From Candidatus Thorarchaeota archaeon (GTDB lineage Archaea; Asgardarchaeota; Thorarchaeia; Thorarchaeales; Thorarchaeaceae): 12,136 bases of DNA. The stretch covers positions 1 through 12,136 of the forward strand of contig JAEOSL010000107.1 of the NCBI GenBank assembly GCA_016840385.1, written 5' to 3'. Made by a program: the position numbers and the translations under genes. Each line of letters begins with the position of its first letter. The first letter of the stretch is position 1. This document shows, one piece after another, positions 5,833-12,136 of this stretch. The notes beneath the pieces were generated by a model. That model saw only the letters and a list, made by a program, of their open reading frames with translations, was not told the DNA's origin and did no database searches.

Positions 5833-6669
5833 ATGTCTGACAAGTGTTCCATCCTAGGTGTCTGGCTTATTGAACGAGGCAGTGGAAGGAACATCGTTTC
5901 AAGAGCTTACTCAGAGGCTGTAAAGCTGGATATGGATTTGATCGCACCATTTCTCTCGGCAACTCACACTTTCATTGACAAAGCATCAAATGAAACACTT
6001 CGTACGATTGATACTGAAACTAATAGGTATGTCTGGGAAGCAAATGACCATCTCCTCTTTGTGATGGTTGTAAGTAAGGCTGCCCGCTTGGGTCATATGC
6101 GGTTCGTACTAGAGTATGCTCTGGAAGAATTCATGACCAATCAAGTCCCTGCAGACACTGACGTTGCAACAATGCTGAAGAGCTGGCACGGTGCTCCAGG
6201 GAAATTCAAGGAGTTTGGTAACTTTGTTGATGAACTTGTTTCCCAGTATGAAGTGACCGACGAGGTTCTACTCGCTGGAAAATCCATGGACTGTCTGGAG
6301 GTGTACAGCCACATCTTTCGCGGAATCATGCGCGTTGATACTGCTAAATCTAAGAGGAAGAAGATTGTAAAAACAATGAACATGTATCTTGAACCCCTCC
6401 TGGATAGATATCCCTTCCTAAGTTCTGTAACGCTTGATGAGGTTGGCATTGAGGTTCTACAGATTGATGTCAATACGGTTCCATATCATCAATTGAGGGA
6501 CTCTCTTGAGGAGTTATTCCGTCTTCTTGCAAAGGTCACTAAAGAAACTGTTACACCAAAGGCTTACCGTGAAATGATTTTTGAACACGTGATGCCTTAC
6601 GTTAAGAGAGATACTAAGAGGCTTCAAACCTATGCCATACTAGATGACATAGTTCGATACCTCTTCTAG
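5833..6669 (+). CDS. Longin-like domain protein, function unknown
   Basis: A soluble protein of 278 residues with no signal peptide or membrane segment. Residues 5-102 read like a longin/roadblock-type fold: a first strand 'ILGVWLIERGSGRNIVSRAY', an acidic turn and helix 'LDMDLIAPFLSATHTFI', then strands 'LRTIDTETNRYVW' and 'LLFVMVV', and a long helix ending 'LEYALEEFM'. The spacing of G-x-G, the D-x-D-L-I-x-x-F-L pattern and the two strands are those seen in longin domains of eukaryotic trafficking proteins and in their Asgard homologues. The rest (about 103-278) is mostly helical and charged, with a basic cluster 'KSKRKK' at 172-177, and is not recognised. A role with small GTPases or membranes would be inference from longin domains elsewhere; no GTPase gene lies nearby. 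A GAGAGG ribosome-binding site precedes the ATG. The stop abuts the stop of the opposite gene with no spacer. Confidence 0.6.
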   Translation: MSDKCSILGVWLIERGSGRNIVSRAYSEAVKLDMDLIAPFLSATHTFIDKASNETLRTIDTETNRYVWEANDHLLFVMVVSKAARLGHMRFVLEYALEEFMTNQVPADTDVATMLKSWHGAPGKFKEFGNFVDELVSQYEVTDEVLLAGKSMDCLEVYSHIFRGIMRVDTAKSKRKKIVKTMNMYLEPLLDRYPFLSSVTLDEVGIEVLQIDVNTVPYHQLRDSLEELFRLLAKVTKETVTPKAYREMIFEHVMPYVKRDTKRLQTYAILDDIVRYLF

Positions 6670-8010
6670 CTATTTTTCAAGAACAATCAGTTGACGTTGA
6701 ACAATTTGACCCATCTTTCTTTCTGGGAGAACTTCTCTGTTGGGAGTAATGTATAGGCGTTCATCTGAATCGCTAAGGCTCTTGATCATATCTGCGGGAA
6801 GCATCCGATATACTCCTAACCCAGTTCCCTCGATCATCTCCCTGATATCCATTGACACCGGACCTGATTTTGAAACAATAACCGGCATTGTCATTCCAAC
6901 TCGTCCATCTGGTCGTAGAACCTGTGCAATCTGAGTTAAGGCTTCTCGATAGAGCTTGGTCAGATCTTTGATGATTTCCTCAGCTTCCCTTAATGTGGGT
7001 CTCTTTCTAGTCACTGGTCCAAGAGCTGGTTCGAATGCAACAGCATCTACTTGTTTGTGAACAAGATTCGTGAGATTTCTTGCATCTCCTCGAAATACAT
7101 CAAAGTGTACACGCTCGCCAATATCTCTACCAAACCATGTCAAATTGGATTTAGTTCCTTGAACTTGATTTCCATCAATATCGATACCAATAACCTTCAT
7201 TCCCAGCATTGCTGCTTCCATCAGAAGAGTGCCAGTTCCACAGAACGGATCTAGGACGGTATCTCCTGCTCTTGCTCCTGCAAGATTAAGGAGTGTGCGG
7301 CATATCTTTGGACTAGTGCTAATCTCTTTGGAGATGTATGGTCGTGATTCATCACGATACTGCTGAAGGACTGAGTCGTAGATTACCATTGTTCGGGCAA
7401 TGTATAGATTCTTGTCGGTGAATACAGCTAGTATCTCAGCATTTGGCGGAGTTAGAAGACCGTTTTTAGCAATGGTCTTTGGCCACAACGCTAGATTCAT
7501 TCTCTTGACTTTTCGACGGTCAGGTTCATCATATGCAAAATAATCTGCTTTACGAGCACCCTTCTGCAGGAGAAGCTTCTTGATTGTATCATCTAATCCT
7601 CGTGTGAATCTACGATATTGAATCGGACCTTTCCCATCGACAACAGGGTAGGTGCTAACACCGAACTTGATTTTCCTTCCTCGGGGTCTCTGCCATAAAT
7701 CGGGTAACCATGGACAACTTGTGAGAATACTAAGGGCTTCTCTGTCTGGCTTACCATTTGTTGGATACGCATCAGTTGGTATGATGATATTGTAGGTCTG
7801 TATCACTCGACCTATCTTATAGCAACCTCCAAGCGATCCTTGCATGTCTACTACATCTTCAAGTTTCAATTTTTCCTTGAAGTCAAGAACTACAGCATGT
7901 CGTGAGTGGTCAGTAACAATTGCCTCATACCCTCTATTTCGTACATAAACGAGGAGTTCTGCGATACTGAGTAACCAATTTGATCCCAGTATGAATACGT
8001 ATTCGGCCAT
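6670..8010 (-). CDS. THUMP/Trm11-like RNA methyltransferase with altered motif IV
   Basis: 446 residues, comparable to eukaryotic Trm11 and longer than the usual archaeal Trm-G10 enzyme. The N-terminal half (about 1-190) fits the ferredoxin-like plus THUMP RNA-binding region seen in Trm11-type enzymes, starting 'MAEYVFILGSNWLLSIAELL'. The C-terminal half is a Rossmann SAM-methyltransferase with motif I 'DPFCGTGTLL' at 254-263 and the acidic ribose-binding loop 'IGIDID' (274-279). Relatives with the standard motif make N2-methylguanosine at position 10 of tRNA. Here the catalytic motif IV, normally D/N-P-P-Y/F, is 'FEPALGP' (326-332), so the reaction or target may differ, or activity may be lost. 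The gene is last in a three-gene operon; its ATG is three bases after the stop of the AP-endonuclease gene, with GAAGGA just before. It meets the longin-like gene tail to tail with no gap. Confidence 0.85.
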   Translation of the reverse strand: MAEYVFILGSNWLLSIAELLVYVRNRGYEAIVTDHSRHAVVLDFKEKLKLEDVVDMQGSLGGCYKIGRVIQTYNIIIPTDAYPTNGKPDREALSILTSCPWLPDLWQRPRGRKIKFGVSTYPVVDGKGPIQYRRFTRGLDDTIKKLLLQKGARKADYFAYDEPDRRKVKRMNLALWPKTIAKNGLLTPPNAEILAVFTDKNLYIARTMVIYDSVLQQYRDESRPYISKEISTSPKICRTLLNLAGARAGDTVLDPFCGTGTLLMEAAMLGMKVIGIDIDGNQVQGTKSNLTWFGRDIGERVHFDVFRGDARNLTNLVHKQVDAVAFEPALGPVTRKRPTLREAEEIIKDLTKLYREALTQIAQVLRPDGRVGMTMPVIVSKSGPVSMDIREMIEGTGLGVYRMLPADMIKSLSDSDERLYITPNREVLPERKMGQIVQRQLIVLEK

Positions 8011-8013
8011 TCG

Positions 8014-8883
8014 TTATTCCTTCTCTATCTCTTCAAGTAGAAACTTTGCGTACAATGCTCCCTGAAGAGGATTTGGAGATTCACATATGAACGTAGGCTT
8101 GTAACCAACTTCGTGAACTATTTCCATAAGTGGATACATATCTGGTCCCCACTCACCTCCGAAGGGTTTGTGTGATGCTTCTCCTTTCTCTGTGTACGCA
8201 ATTGCACTGATGTGGAAGTGCATATTATCCACAAATAGATCTCCCAGTTCATTTTCGAATTGACTGATAATCTTAAGGTAACTACTCTTGTCATTTACCT
8301 CTCCCTGACTTCGTGCATACAGATGAGCCCAATCAATTGTCGGTATGCACCCGTCTACATCCTGACATAGTCTGATAATCTGTTCAATTGAACCATACAT
8401 ACTAAGCTTACCAGCTATCTCGGGAGCTAGAAATGCACCATTTCCAAGGTGACCTGCTTCCTCCCAAACATTCTGCAGTGAGTCCCTGATGACTACATGG
8501 GCATCCTCGCGACTTAGACCACCATGCGTCCCTGGATGAAATACTATCCTCTTCACACCCATCCACGTTGCAAATGTGAGAGCTTTGATGAGTCGCTGCT
8601 TTGAACGCTCACGAATTTGTGGGTCCTTTGATGCAATGCTGATGTAGTATGCTGCATGTAAGCTCATTGCGATGTTATGTTCTCGAGCAAGATTTCCGAT
8701 TAGTTTTGCTTTTTCTTCACTGGTTCTTAGTCCATGTACTGCTGCATACTCAAGTGAAGTCATCCCTGCTTCCGATAGAATCTCGAAAACACGTTCTACC
8801 TTTCCTTTTGCATCTGCAGGATAACCTGCTGGACCAAAATGAACCTGATTCAGCTCAATCACTGCTCCAGAGTGAATTCCCAC
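8014..8883 (-). CDS. nfo: Endonuclease IV-like (AP endonuclease family 2) protein
   Basis: A TIM-barrel metal-dependent phosphodiesterase of the Nfo/xylose-isomerase-like superfamily, 289 residues from the outer start, the normal length. In Nfo it cuts DNA 5' of abasic sites during base-excision repair. Metal ligands of the family can be matched in order: H76 ('SLHAAYY'), H116 ('VFHPGTHGG'), E155 ('APEIAGK'), D184 and H187 ('DWAHLYARSQG'), H224 ('HFHIS'), H238 ('GEASHKPFG') and E268 ('ICESPNP'). Where E. coli Nfo has D-x-H, this protein has E-x-x-H, a variant I associate with archaeal members, so substrate details could differ. The outer GTG at 8883 has no ribosome-binding site and overlaps the upstream gene by 25 bases. 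A second GTG at 8862 overlaps the upstream stop as GTGA, has GGAG two bases ahead and gives a natural N-terminus 'MIELNQVHFGPAGYP', so it may be the true start (282 residues). Co-transcribed with both neighbours. Confidence 0.88.
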   Translation of the reverse strand: MGIHSGAVIELNQVHFGPAGYPADAKGKVERVFEILSEAGMTSLEYAAVHGLRTSEEKAKLIGNLAREHNIAMSLHAAYYISIASKDPQIRERSKQRLIKALTFATWMGVKRIVFHPGTHGGLSREDAHVVIRDSLQNVWEEAGHLGNGAFLAPEIAGKLSMYGSIEQIIRLCQDVDGCIPTIDWAHLYARSQGEVNDKSSYLKIISQFENELGDLFVDNMHFHISAIAYTEKGEASHKPFGGEWGPDMYPLMEIVHEVGYKPTFICESPNPLQGALYAKFLLEEIEKE

Positions 8884-9368
8884 CGACAGTAGGCATCATC
8901 TGGATGCCCGTCAGGAGGACAGAAGATACAACGAGTTTTGATCTTGGGGTCAATCGTTTGTGCAAAGTAACTATACTCGATCTCTCCTACCGGTTTGCAT
9001 GGGAAATCAGGAAGCCCCTTGCGATTTCGAACCAATTGAACTCGACATGCATTCATTGTGAATATCAAAGTATTCTCGTCTTTCCATTCAGTTGATTGTT
9101 TGTTGAGTCTTGCATATACCCGATAACCAAGAGCTTTTTCTAGAGACTTGAGACCTCCCTCTGGATATAATCCAAATTCTTTCATTATCCGTTTGGCTTC
9201 AATTGGAGAGAATATCTTCCATGCCTCTTTGTCCATCTCGATAGCTACATCCATGCCATATTTCTTTTCAAGAGCAAGAAAGTATGCACCATCCATCGCT
9301 TGCCATGCTTTTGCATATGTGTCGATTATCTTGAGTAATTCTTGTTTAGGTAGATCCTCGAACATCAT
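8859..9368 (-). CDS. Cysteine-rich protein resembling DUF6125
   Basis: A soluble protein of 169 residues, first gene of a three-gene operon. From memory it matches the pattern of DUF6125 proteins, distant relatives of the L-2-amino-thiazoline-4-carboxylate hydrolase family. An N-terminal helical half has 'YAKAWQAMDGAYFLALEKKYG' (18-38) and 'AWKIFSPIEAKRIMKEFG' (49-66). A C-terminal alpha/beta half has 'GLPDFPCKPVGEIEYSYFAQTIDPKIKTRCIFCPPDGHP'-type segments, quoted here as separate pieces of one region (118-156). Five cysteines sit in this half: C108, C124, C147, C150 and C161. Their spacing, including C-x2-C, suggests a metal or Fe-S site, but this is inference. No biochemical role is known to me. 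Start: ATGATG at 9368/9365 follows GGAG; the second ATG has the better seven-base spacing. The gene overlaps the next one and so is probably translationally coupled to it. Confidence 0.7.
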   Translation of the reverse strand: MMFEDLPKQELLKIIDTYAKAWQAMDGAYFLALEKKYGMDVAIEMDKEAWKIFSPIEAKRIMKEFGLYPEGGLKSLEKALGYRVYARLNKQSTEWKDENTLIFTMNACRVQLVRNRKGLPDFPCKPVGEIEYSYFAQTIDPKIKTRCIFCPPDGHPDDAYCRWEFTLEQ

Positions 9369-9484
9369 CCATCTCCAAATTCAATGCGGATAATTCTAGA
9401 ATATGAGTGATTGGGTGTGTTCCACCCTGTCCACAACTCTTTAATCATGACTTCTATTTATTTTTGATTAAGGATGGAGACCCC
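9369..9484. promoter_or_regulatory. Divergent promoter region between the repair operon and ubiA
   Basis: This interval must drive both the leftward operon and ubiA. For ubiA the likely TATA is CTTTAATCA near 9439-9447, with GGAG at 9476-9479 five bases before the GTG start at 9485. For the operon, candidates on the minus strand are AAATAAATAG (9454-9463) and TCATATTC (around 9400-9407), and GGAG lies close to its ATG. The interval also contains a perfect 10-bp palindrome, ATTCTAGAAT (9393-9402), and a perfect 5-bp stem, GGGTG/CACCC (9413-9417 with 9423-9427). Whether these are operators is unknown. Confidence 0.4.
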
Positions 9485-10426
9485 GTGACGGAAACAGAAT
9501 CATCTAGCAAGTTTGACGTAGGCGCATTTCTTTCAATAATTAGACCTCAGAATTGTTTCATCGGAGGGCTCACAGTGATTGCGGGACTTGCCATTGCTTA
9601 CAATATTCAATTTCCCTTAGGAGATTCTGCTGGTCTCTCTGCATTCCTCTATCTGTTTCTTTACGGCTATATGACCTACTTTTTCGTAGCTGCTGGTGGA
9701 AATGTTGTAAACGACATCTATGATATCGAGGTTGACAAAATTAACAGACCCCATCGAGCTCTACCAAGCGGTCGAATGACGGTACGACAGGCATGGGCAT
9801 ATGTTGGGCTCCTGAGCATTCTCGGGATTTTATTTGCATGGATTCCAGGTCGACTCATCAGTGCACTAATTGTAATTGTCTTTGAAATCATCGGATATGC
9901 TTACGCGGCCAAAGTCAAAACACTAGGTCTCGCTGGTAACTTCATGGTGGCGTTCTCCTTTGCATTTGGTGTCCTTTATGGCTCAATGATATTAGCTGAA
10001 GTAACTGCACTATCAGTTTGGTATGCGATTCCAATACCAGCGTGGCTCTTCTTTTTCACTGCATTCTTGATTCTACAAGCTAGAGAAACAATCAAGGGTG
10101 CTGAAGATGTTGAAGGTGATGAAATACGAGATGTTCGTACAATTGCACGAATCTATGGATACAAACCTGCTGCAATTGTCGCCGGAACTCTCAACTTTCT
10201 TGGAGTCTTGAGCTATGTTCTCATTTGGATCTGGGGATTTGCTGATTATGCACTCTGGCCACTTCTGATTCTGGGTGCAGGAATAGTTGCAGGAGCTGGA
10301 ATTCTCCCCTTGATGAAACCTGATGATAAGAAGAAATTAATGATTGCCAGCACTCTAGACAAAGTAGGTGCACTCGTAGGATTGATTGCGTTTGTGATTA
10401 TCCCACTTTATGCAATATGGTTTTGA
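9485..10426 (+). CDS. UbiA-family prenyltransferase, probable DGGGP synthase
   Basis: An integral membrane enzyme that most likely transfers the second geranylgeranyl group to geranylgeranylglyceryl phosphate, making the ether-lipid core of archaeal membranes. The start is 'IRPQNCFIGGLTVIAGLAIA', typical of archaeal DGGGP synthases. The first Asp-rich motif is N76-D-x-x-D80-x-x-x-D84 in 'NDIYDIEVDKINRPHRALPSG', and the second is D208-x-x-x-D212-x-x-x-D216 in 'DVEGDEIRDVRTIA'; together they bind magnesium and the prenyl diphosphate. About eight or nine hydrophobic segments follow the family pattern, and 313 residues is normal. I start it at GTG 9485, which has GGAG five bases ahead. The frame is open back to a GTG at 9407, but that 26-residue extension is unlike the family and lies over the promoter region. 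A closely related UbiA role (for example another polyprenyl acceptor) is possible. The stop is three bases from the Yip1-type gene's stop. Confidence 0.88.
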   Translation: MTETESSSKFDVGAFLSIIRPQNCFIGGLTVIAGLAIAYNIQFPLGDSAGLSAFLYLFLYGYMTYFFVAAGGNVVNDIYDIEVDKINRPHRALPSGRMTVRQAWAYVGLLSILGILFAWIPGRLISALIVIVFEIIGYAYAAKVKTLGLAGNFMVAFSFAFGVLYGSMILAEVTALSVWYAIPIPAWLFFFTAFLILQARETIKGAEDVEGDEIRDVRTIARIYGYKPAAIVAGTLNFLGVLSYVLIWIWGFADYALWPLLILGAGIVAGAGILPLMKPDDKKKLMIASTLDKVGALVGLIAFVIIPLYAIWF

Positions 10427-10429
10427 AAC

Positions 10430-11269
10430 CTAGTGGGCCTGCCAAAAGGTCCAGATCAGTATTGTAGTGCATACAATTGAAACAAAGACTGCCCATACAG
10501 TGGAAGTGTCGTGAGCTTCTCTTATGCCAAAGACGAGTAGAAATCCCGTCCATAGAAAACCGCCCGTTGTTAAGATATCAATTATCCACCATACACCTGA
10601 GTCATATGCAAACGTCACTAATGCTGGCGTTATCGTTGTCAGTGAACTTGCATCGTAGAAATTGACTACCCCGGGAAATCCCGGTACGACTGCGAGTATG
10701 ATGATGATTGAAAGAAGTCGCACTAGTACAATTGGAATCATGCTATATCCAATAATGGAAAGTGTCTTCATCTTCCCTCCTGCTCCTCCAGCTATTTTGA
10801 ATGCGAAGTGTGCAAATGCTGTGCCAATAATCAGATAGATTATCCCTACCATGATACTGGGGAGCATGCCTATCAACGCTAAGAGGATGAAGAATGATCC
10901 ATGTGGACTTGCTAAAACGGGGGCTTCTGTGGTCAATCCTGTTGTTGCATTCAGCACAACTACTGCTGTTACTTTGGACGACAATGAGAGAAACATAGCT
11001 GCAATGATTGCTGCGTTAACCAGGATAACAACAAACGGTCCGGCTGCTTCTGGTCTTTGGCCAATATCACGATAGGTTGGAGAAGGTCTTCTAATCACGC
11101 CCCACAATCTTCCAAAAATACCCATGAAGCGTACTTCCTTTGCTTCAGGCCTCTTCAATAATGGCAAAATTCTCTCAAGGGTTTCTTCTGCAATCTTCTC
11201 TCTACAGACTGGACATGTTGTTGCATCAGCTGGTACGGGACTATCACAGAATTCGCAGCGTCGAACCAT
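10430..11269 (-). CDS. Zinc-ribbon Yip1-type membrane protein
   Basis: 279 residues. The N-terminus is a compact zinc ribbon with C5-x2-C8 and C19-x2-C22, followed by a charged helix ('EETLERILPLLKRPEAKEV', 28-46) and then 'RLWGVIRRPSPTYRDIGQRPEA' pieces (54-75), the amphipathic entry typical of Yip1-domain proteins. About five membrane helices follow (roughly 78-98, 125-150, 168-195, 224-247 and 255-276). Eukaryotic Yip1/Yif1 proteins interact with Rab GTPases and vesicles; prokaryotic members are common and their function is not known, so no trafficking role should be read into this one. The ribbon would face the cytoplasm if the first helix runs inside to outside. AGGTGA seven bases before the ATG is the best ribosome-binding site in the window, and a good TATA box lies upstream. 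Confidence 0.8.
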   Translation of the reverse strand: MVRRCEFCDSPVPADATTCPVCREKIAEETLERILPLLKRPEAKEVRFMGIFGRLWGVIRRPSPTYRDIGQRPEAAGPFVVILVNAAIIAAMFLSLSSKVTAVVVLNATTGLTTEAPVLASPHGSFFILLALIGMLPSIMVGIIYLIIGTAFAHFAFKIAGGAGGKMKTLSIIGYSMIPIVLVRLLSIIIILAVVPGFPGVVNFYDASSLTTITPALVTFAYDSGVWWIIDILTTGGFLWTGFLLVFGIREAHDTSTVWAVFVSIVCTTILIWTFWQAH

Positions 11270-11312
11270 AACCCATTCACCTGTGGGGGAACACTAACAC
11301 TGAATGCCTCTT

Positions 11313-11327
11313 CTATCTATTTAAGCG
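11313..11327 (-). promoter_or_regulatory. TATA box of the Yip1-type gene
   Basis: On the minus strand this reads CGCTTAAATAGATAG, the clearest TATA-like element in the window. Transcription would start near 11293, leaving a leader of about 24 bases that contains AGGTGA seven bases before the ATG at 11269. The presence of its own promoter shows that this gene need not be co-transcribed with the ECF-S gene lying upstream on the same strand. Confidence 0.55.
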
Positions 11328-11334
11328 AATGCCG

Positions 11335-11371
11335 GTTGTTTCACAACTCTTCAAATTACCACATTTTGAAG
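11335..11371 (-). terminator. Possible 3'-end hairpins of the ECF-S gene
   Basis: Two adjacent inverted repeats lie at the 3' end of the minus-strand ECF-S gene. TTTGAAG/CTTCAAA (11365-11371 with 11349-11355) forms a 7-bp stem spanning the stop codon. GTTGT/ACAAC (11335-11339 with 11343-11347) forms a 5-bp stem with a three-base loop. There is no strong T tract after them on the transcribed sense strand, so the terminator call is weak. Confidence 0.25.
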
Positions 11372-12054
11372 GTCTTGAATATACCAGTTGGGTAAACGAT
11401 AAGGAATGGAATTAATGCGTCCCAAATGCTCTGAAAACAATTGATAATTATTGCATAGCTAGTAATGAATTCTATCGTCAAAAATGGTAATGCAATCGCT
11501 CCATATGCAATGTTGATGGGAACCATAAGAGCCAATCTCAATAGAAATGCAAGTACCATTAAAGTTGCATAGAATTTTGGTCTAGAGAGGGATTCTCCTT
11601 CTATACCGTTCTTTGATGTTTCTTCTGCATTGGAAAGGGTTTCCCCCCTTACCACGCGTCGTAGTTTACGTACACCATACCATGGAACAATTATCATAGG
11701 CAATGTAGCAATTAGTTTGAAAACTGGTCCAATTGCTGTTGGGTCATAGAGAAAGAGACCCATTGTACCTGCAACTGTACTTACCAAGCCTACCCAAATT
11801 CCTCCTATGAGGAATGAAATGATCCAGAAAATAGATACGGGATCAAAAATGGCTATCCCCCAGCCAGGTATTCTTGGAACAAATTCAGCTACAGGTGCAA
11901 TAGCAATCGATAGTGAAGCAAGTACACTGGCCAGTACTACTTGCTTAACCTTTACACTACTCTCAGATTCCGAAACAAGTTCTAAATCAACATCACTATC
12001 ACTAGCTGAATTCTTTGTGAATGGAGATGATCCGTGAATAGTGGTATCGACCAT
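11356..12054 (-). CDS. ECF transporter S component (substrate-binding membrane subunit)
   Basis: A 232-residue integral membrane protein with the layout of the S components of energy-coupling-factor importers, which capture a vitamin or similar small molecule and pass it through the membrane with help from a shared EcfA/EcfT module. After a polar, Ser/Asp/Glu-rich N-terminal tail (1-35) come about six hydrophobic segments: 38-58, 67-86, 88-104, 108-127, 160-181 and 196-222. Family-like signatures are 'FLIGGIWVGLVSTVAG' (81-96), 'KLIATLPMIIVPWYG' (113-127) and the C-terminal 'YPTGIFKTF'. A charged cytoplasmic loop with many Arg/Glu/Ser lies at 128-158. The substrate cannot be told from sequence by eye; a riboflavin-like or other vitamin role is only a possibility. 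No EcfA or EcfT gene is in the window. No ribosome-binding site is seen, in line with a nearly leaderless transcript. Confidence 0.75.
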   Translation of the reverse strand: MVDTTIHGSSPFTKNSASDSDVDLELVSESESSVKVKQVVLASVLASLSIAIAPVAEFVPRIPGWGIAIFDPVSIFWIISFLIGGIWVGLVSTVAGTMGLFLYDPTAIGPVFKLIATLPMIIVPWYGVRKLRRVVRGETLSNAEETSKNGIEGESLSRPKFYATLMVLAFLLRLALMVPINIAYGAIALPFLTIEFITSYAIIINCFQSIWDALIPFLIVYPTGIFKTFKMW

Positions 12055-12080
12055 GATAGGTTTGCGAGATGCAGCTCCTT

Positions 12081-12090
12081 ATGAATATAC
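12081..12090. promoter_or_regulatory. TATA-like element at the ECF-S 5' end, possibly bidirectional
   Basis: On the minus strand GTATATTCAT is centred about 32 bases before the ECF-S ATG, which predicts a transcription start near 12060 and a leader of only a few bases. On the plus strand the same box (GAATATACC) is about 28 bases before the ATG at 12115, so it could also serve a divergent leaderless gene. An AAGGAG (minus strand, 12075-12080) is too far from the ECF-S start to act as its ribosome-binding site. Confidence 0.4.
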
Positions 12091-12114
12091 CCATATGTTG
12101 TTAGATACTCGAAA

Positions 12115-12136
12115 ATGAGTAGGCTCTATGTTGTGT
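12115..12136 (+). CDS. Possible start of a divergent gene (partial)
   Basis: ATG at 12115 opens a frame reading MSRLYVV up to the window's right edge. The only support is that a beta-strand-like N-terminus is plausible for a soluble protein and that a TATA-like element lies at leaderless spacing upstream. Seven codons are too few to name a family, and the reading frame may close just beyond the edge. Confidence 0.2.

Noticed and set aside
8649..9095. A 148-codon plus-strand frame across the nfo/DUF6125-like junction
   Set aside because: Antisense to two well-supported overlapping genes; its translation has no recognisable domain and no promoter or ribosome-binding site.
9407..9484. N-terminal extension of the UbiA protein from GTG 9407
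   Set aside because: The added residues are unlike the family, span the probable TATA box and ribosome-binding site, and GTG 9485 has a well-placed GGAG.
1..12136. CRISPR array, insertion sequence, integrase or defence system
   Set aside because: No regularly spaced repeats, transposase-like proteins, terminal inverted repeats or toxin/nuclease cassettes were seen; the genes are mainly housekeeping and envelope functions.

Overview
The window is archaeal chromosomal DNA. Evidence: a TFB (archaeal/eukaryotic TFIIB-type initiation factor), an archaeal UbiA prenyltransferase of the membrane-lipid pathway (DGGGP-synthase type), a TldD/PmbA end, an archaeal-type arginyl-tRNA synthetase, TATA-like elements before most transcription units, and few but recognisable GGAG/AGGTGA ribosome-binding sites. 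A longin-like protein next to a secreted, sequon-rich surface protein, plus traces of more than one TFB gene, fit an Asgard-type archaeon (for example a Thorarchaeota-like lineage). That placement is inference from protein flavour, not a computed phylogeny.

Layout. 1-187: 3' end of a TldD/PmbA-family gene (+), meeting argS (-, 189-2147) tail to tail. 2148-2479: a gene-free divergent region with the argS promoter, two short palindromes, a TATA candidate for tfb and a tfb leader that can form two hairpins, one ending on the base before the ATG. 2480-3448: tfb (+). 3449-3723: a 3' region holding two terminator-like hairpins and, between them, the last ten codons and stop of a second, otherwise missing TFB gene. 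3724-5745: a secreted, C-terminally anchored surface protein (+). 5833-6669: a longin-like protein (+). 9368-6670 (-): a compact three-gene operon: a five-cysteine protein resembling DUF6125, an Nfo-like AP endonuclease, and a THUMP/Trm11-like RNA methyltransferase with an altered catalytic motif. 9485-10426: UbiA prenyltransferase (+). 11269-10430 (-): zinc-ribbon Yip1-type membrane protein. 12054-11356 (-): ECF-transporter S component. The last 22 bases may start another leftward-to-rightward gene (+).

The genes are mainly housekeeping (translation, initiation of transcription, lipid synthesis, DNA repair, tRNA modification) mixed with envelope and membrane proteins. I see no mobile element, CRISPR array, rRNA or tRNA. 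The most unusual item is the relic downstream of tfb. It keeps the same ten C-terminal residues and stop position as the intact gene, but eight of the ten codons differ synonymously. It is followed by a hairpin with different stem bases, the same TCAAC loop core and a matching T-rich tail. This looks like the remains of a long-diverged tandem TFB paralogue that lost nearly all its coding sequence but kept its 3' end.
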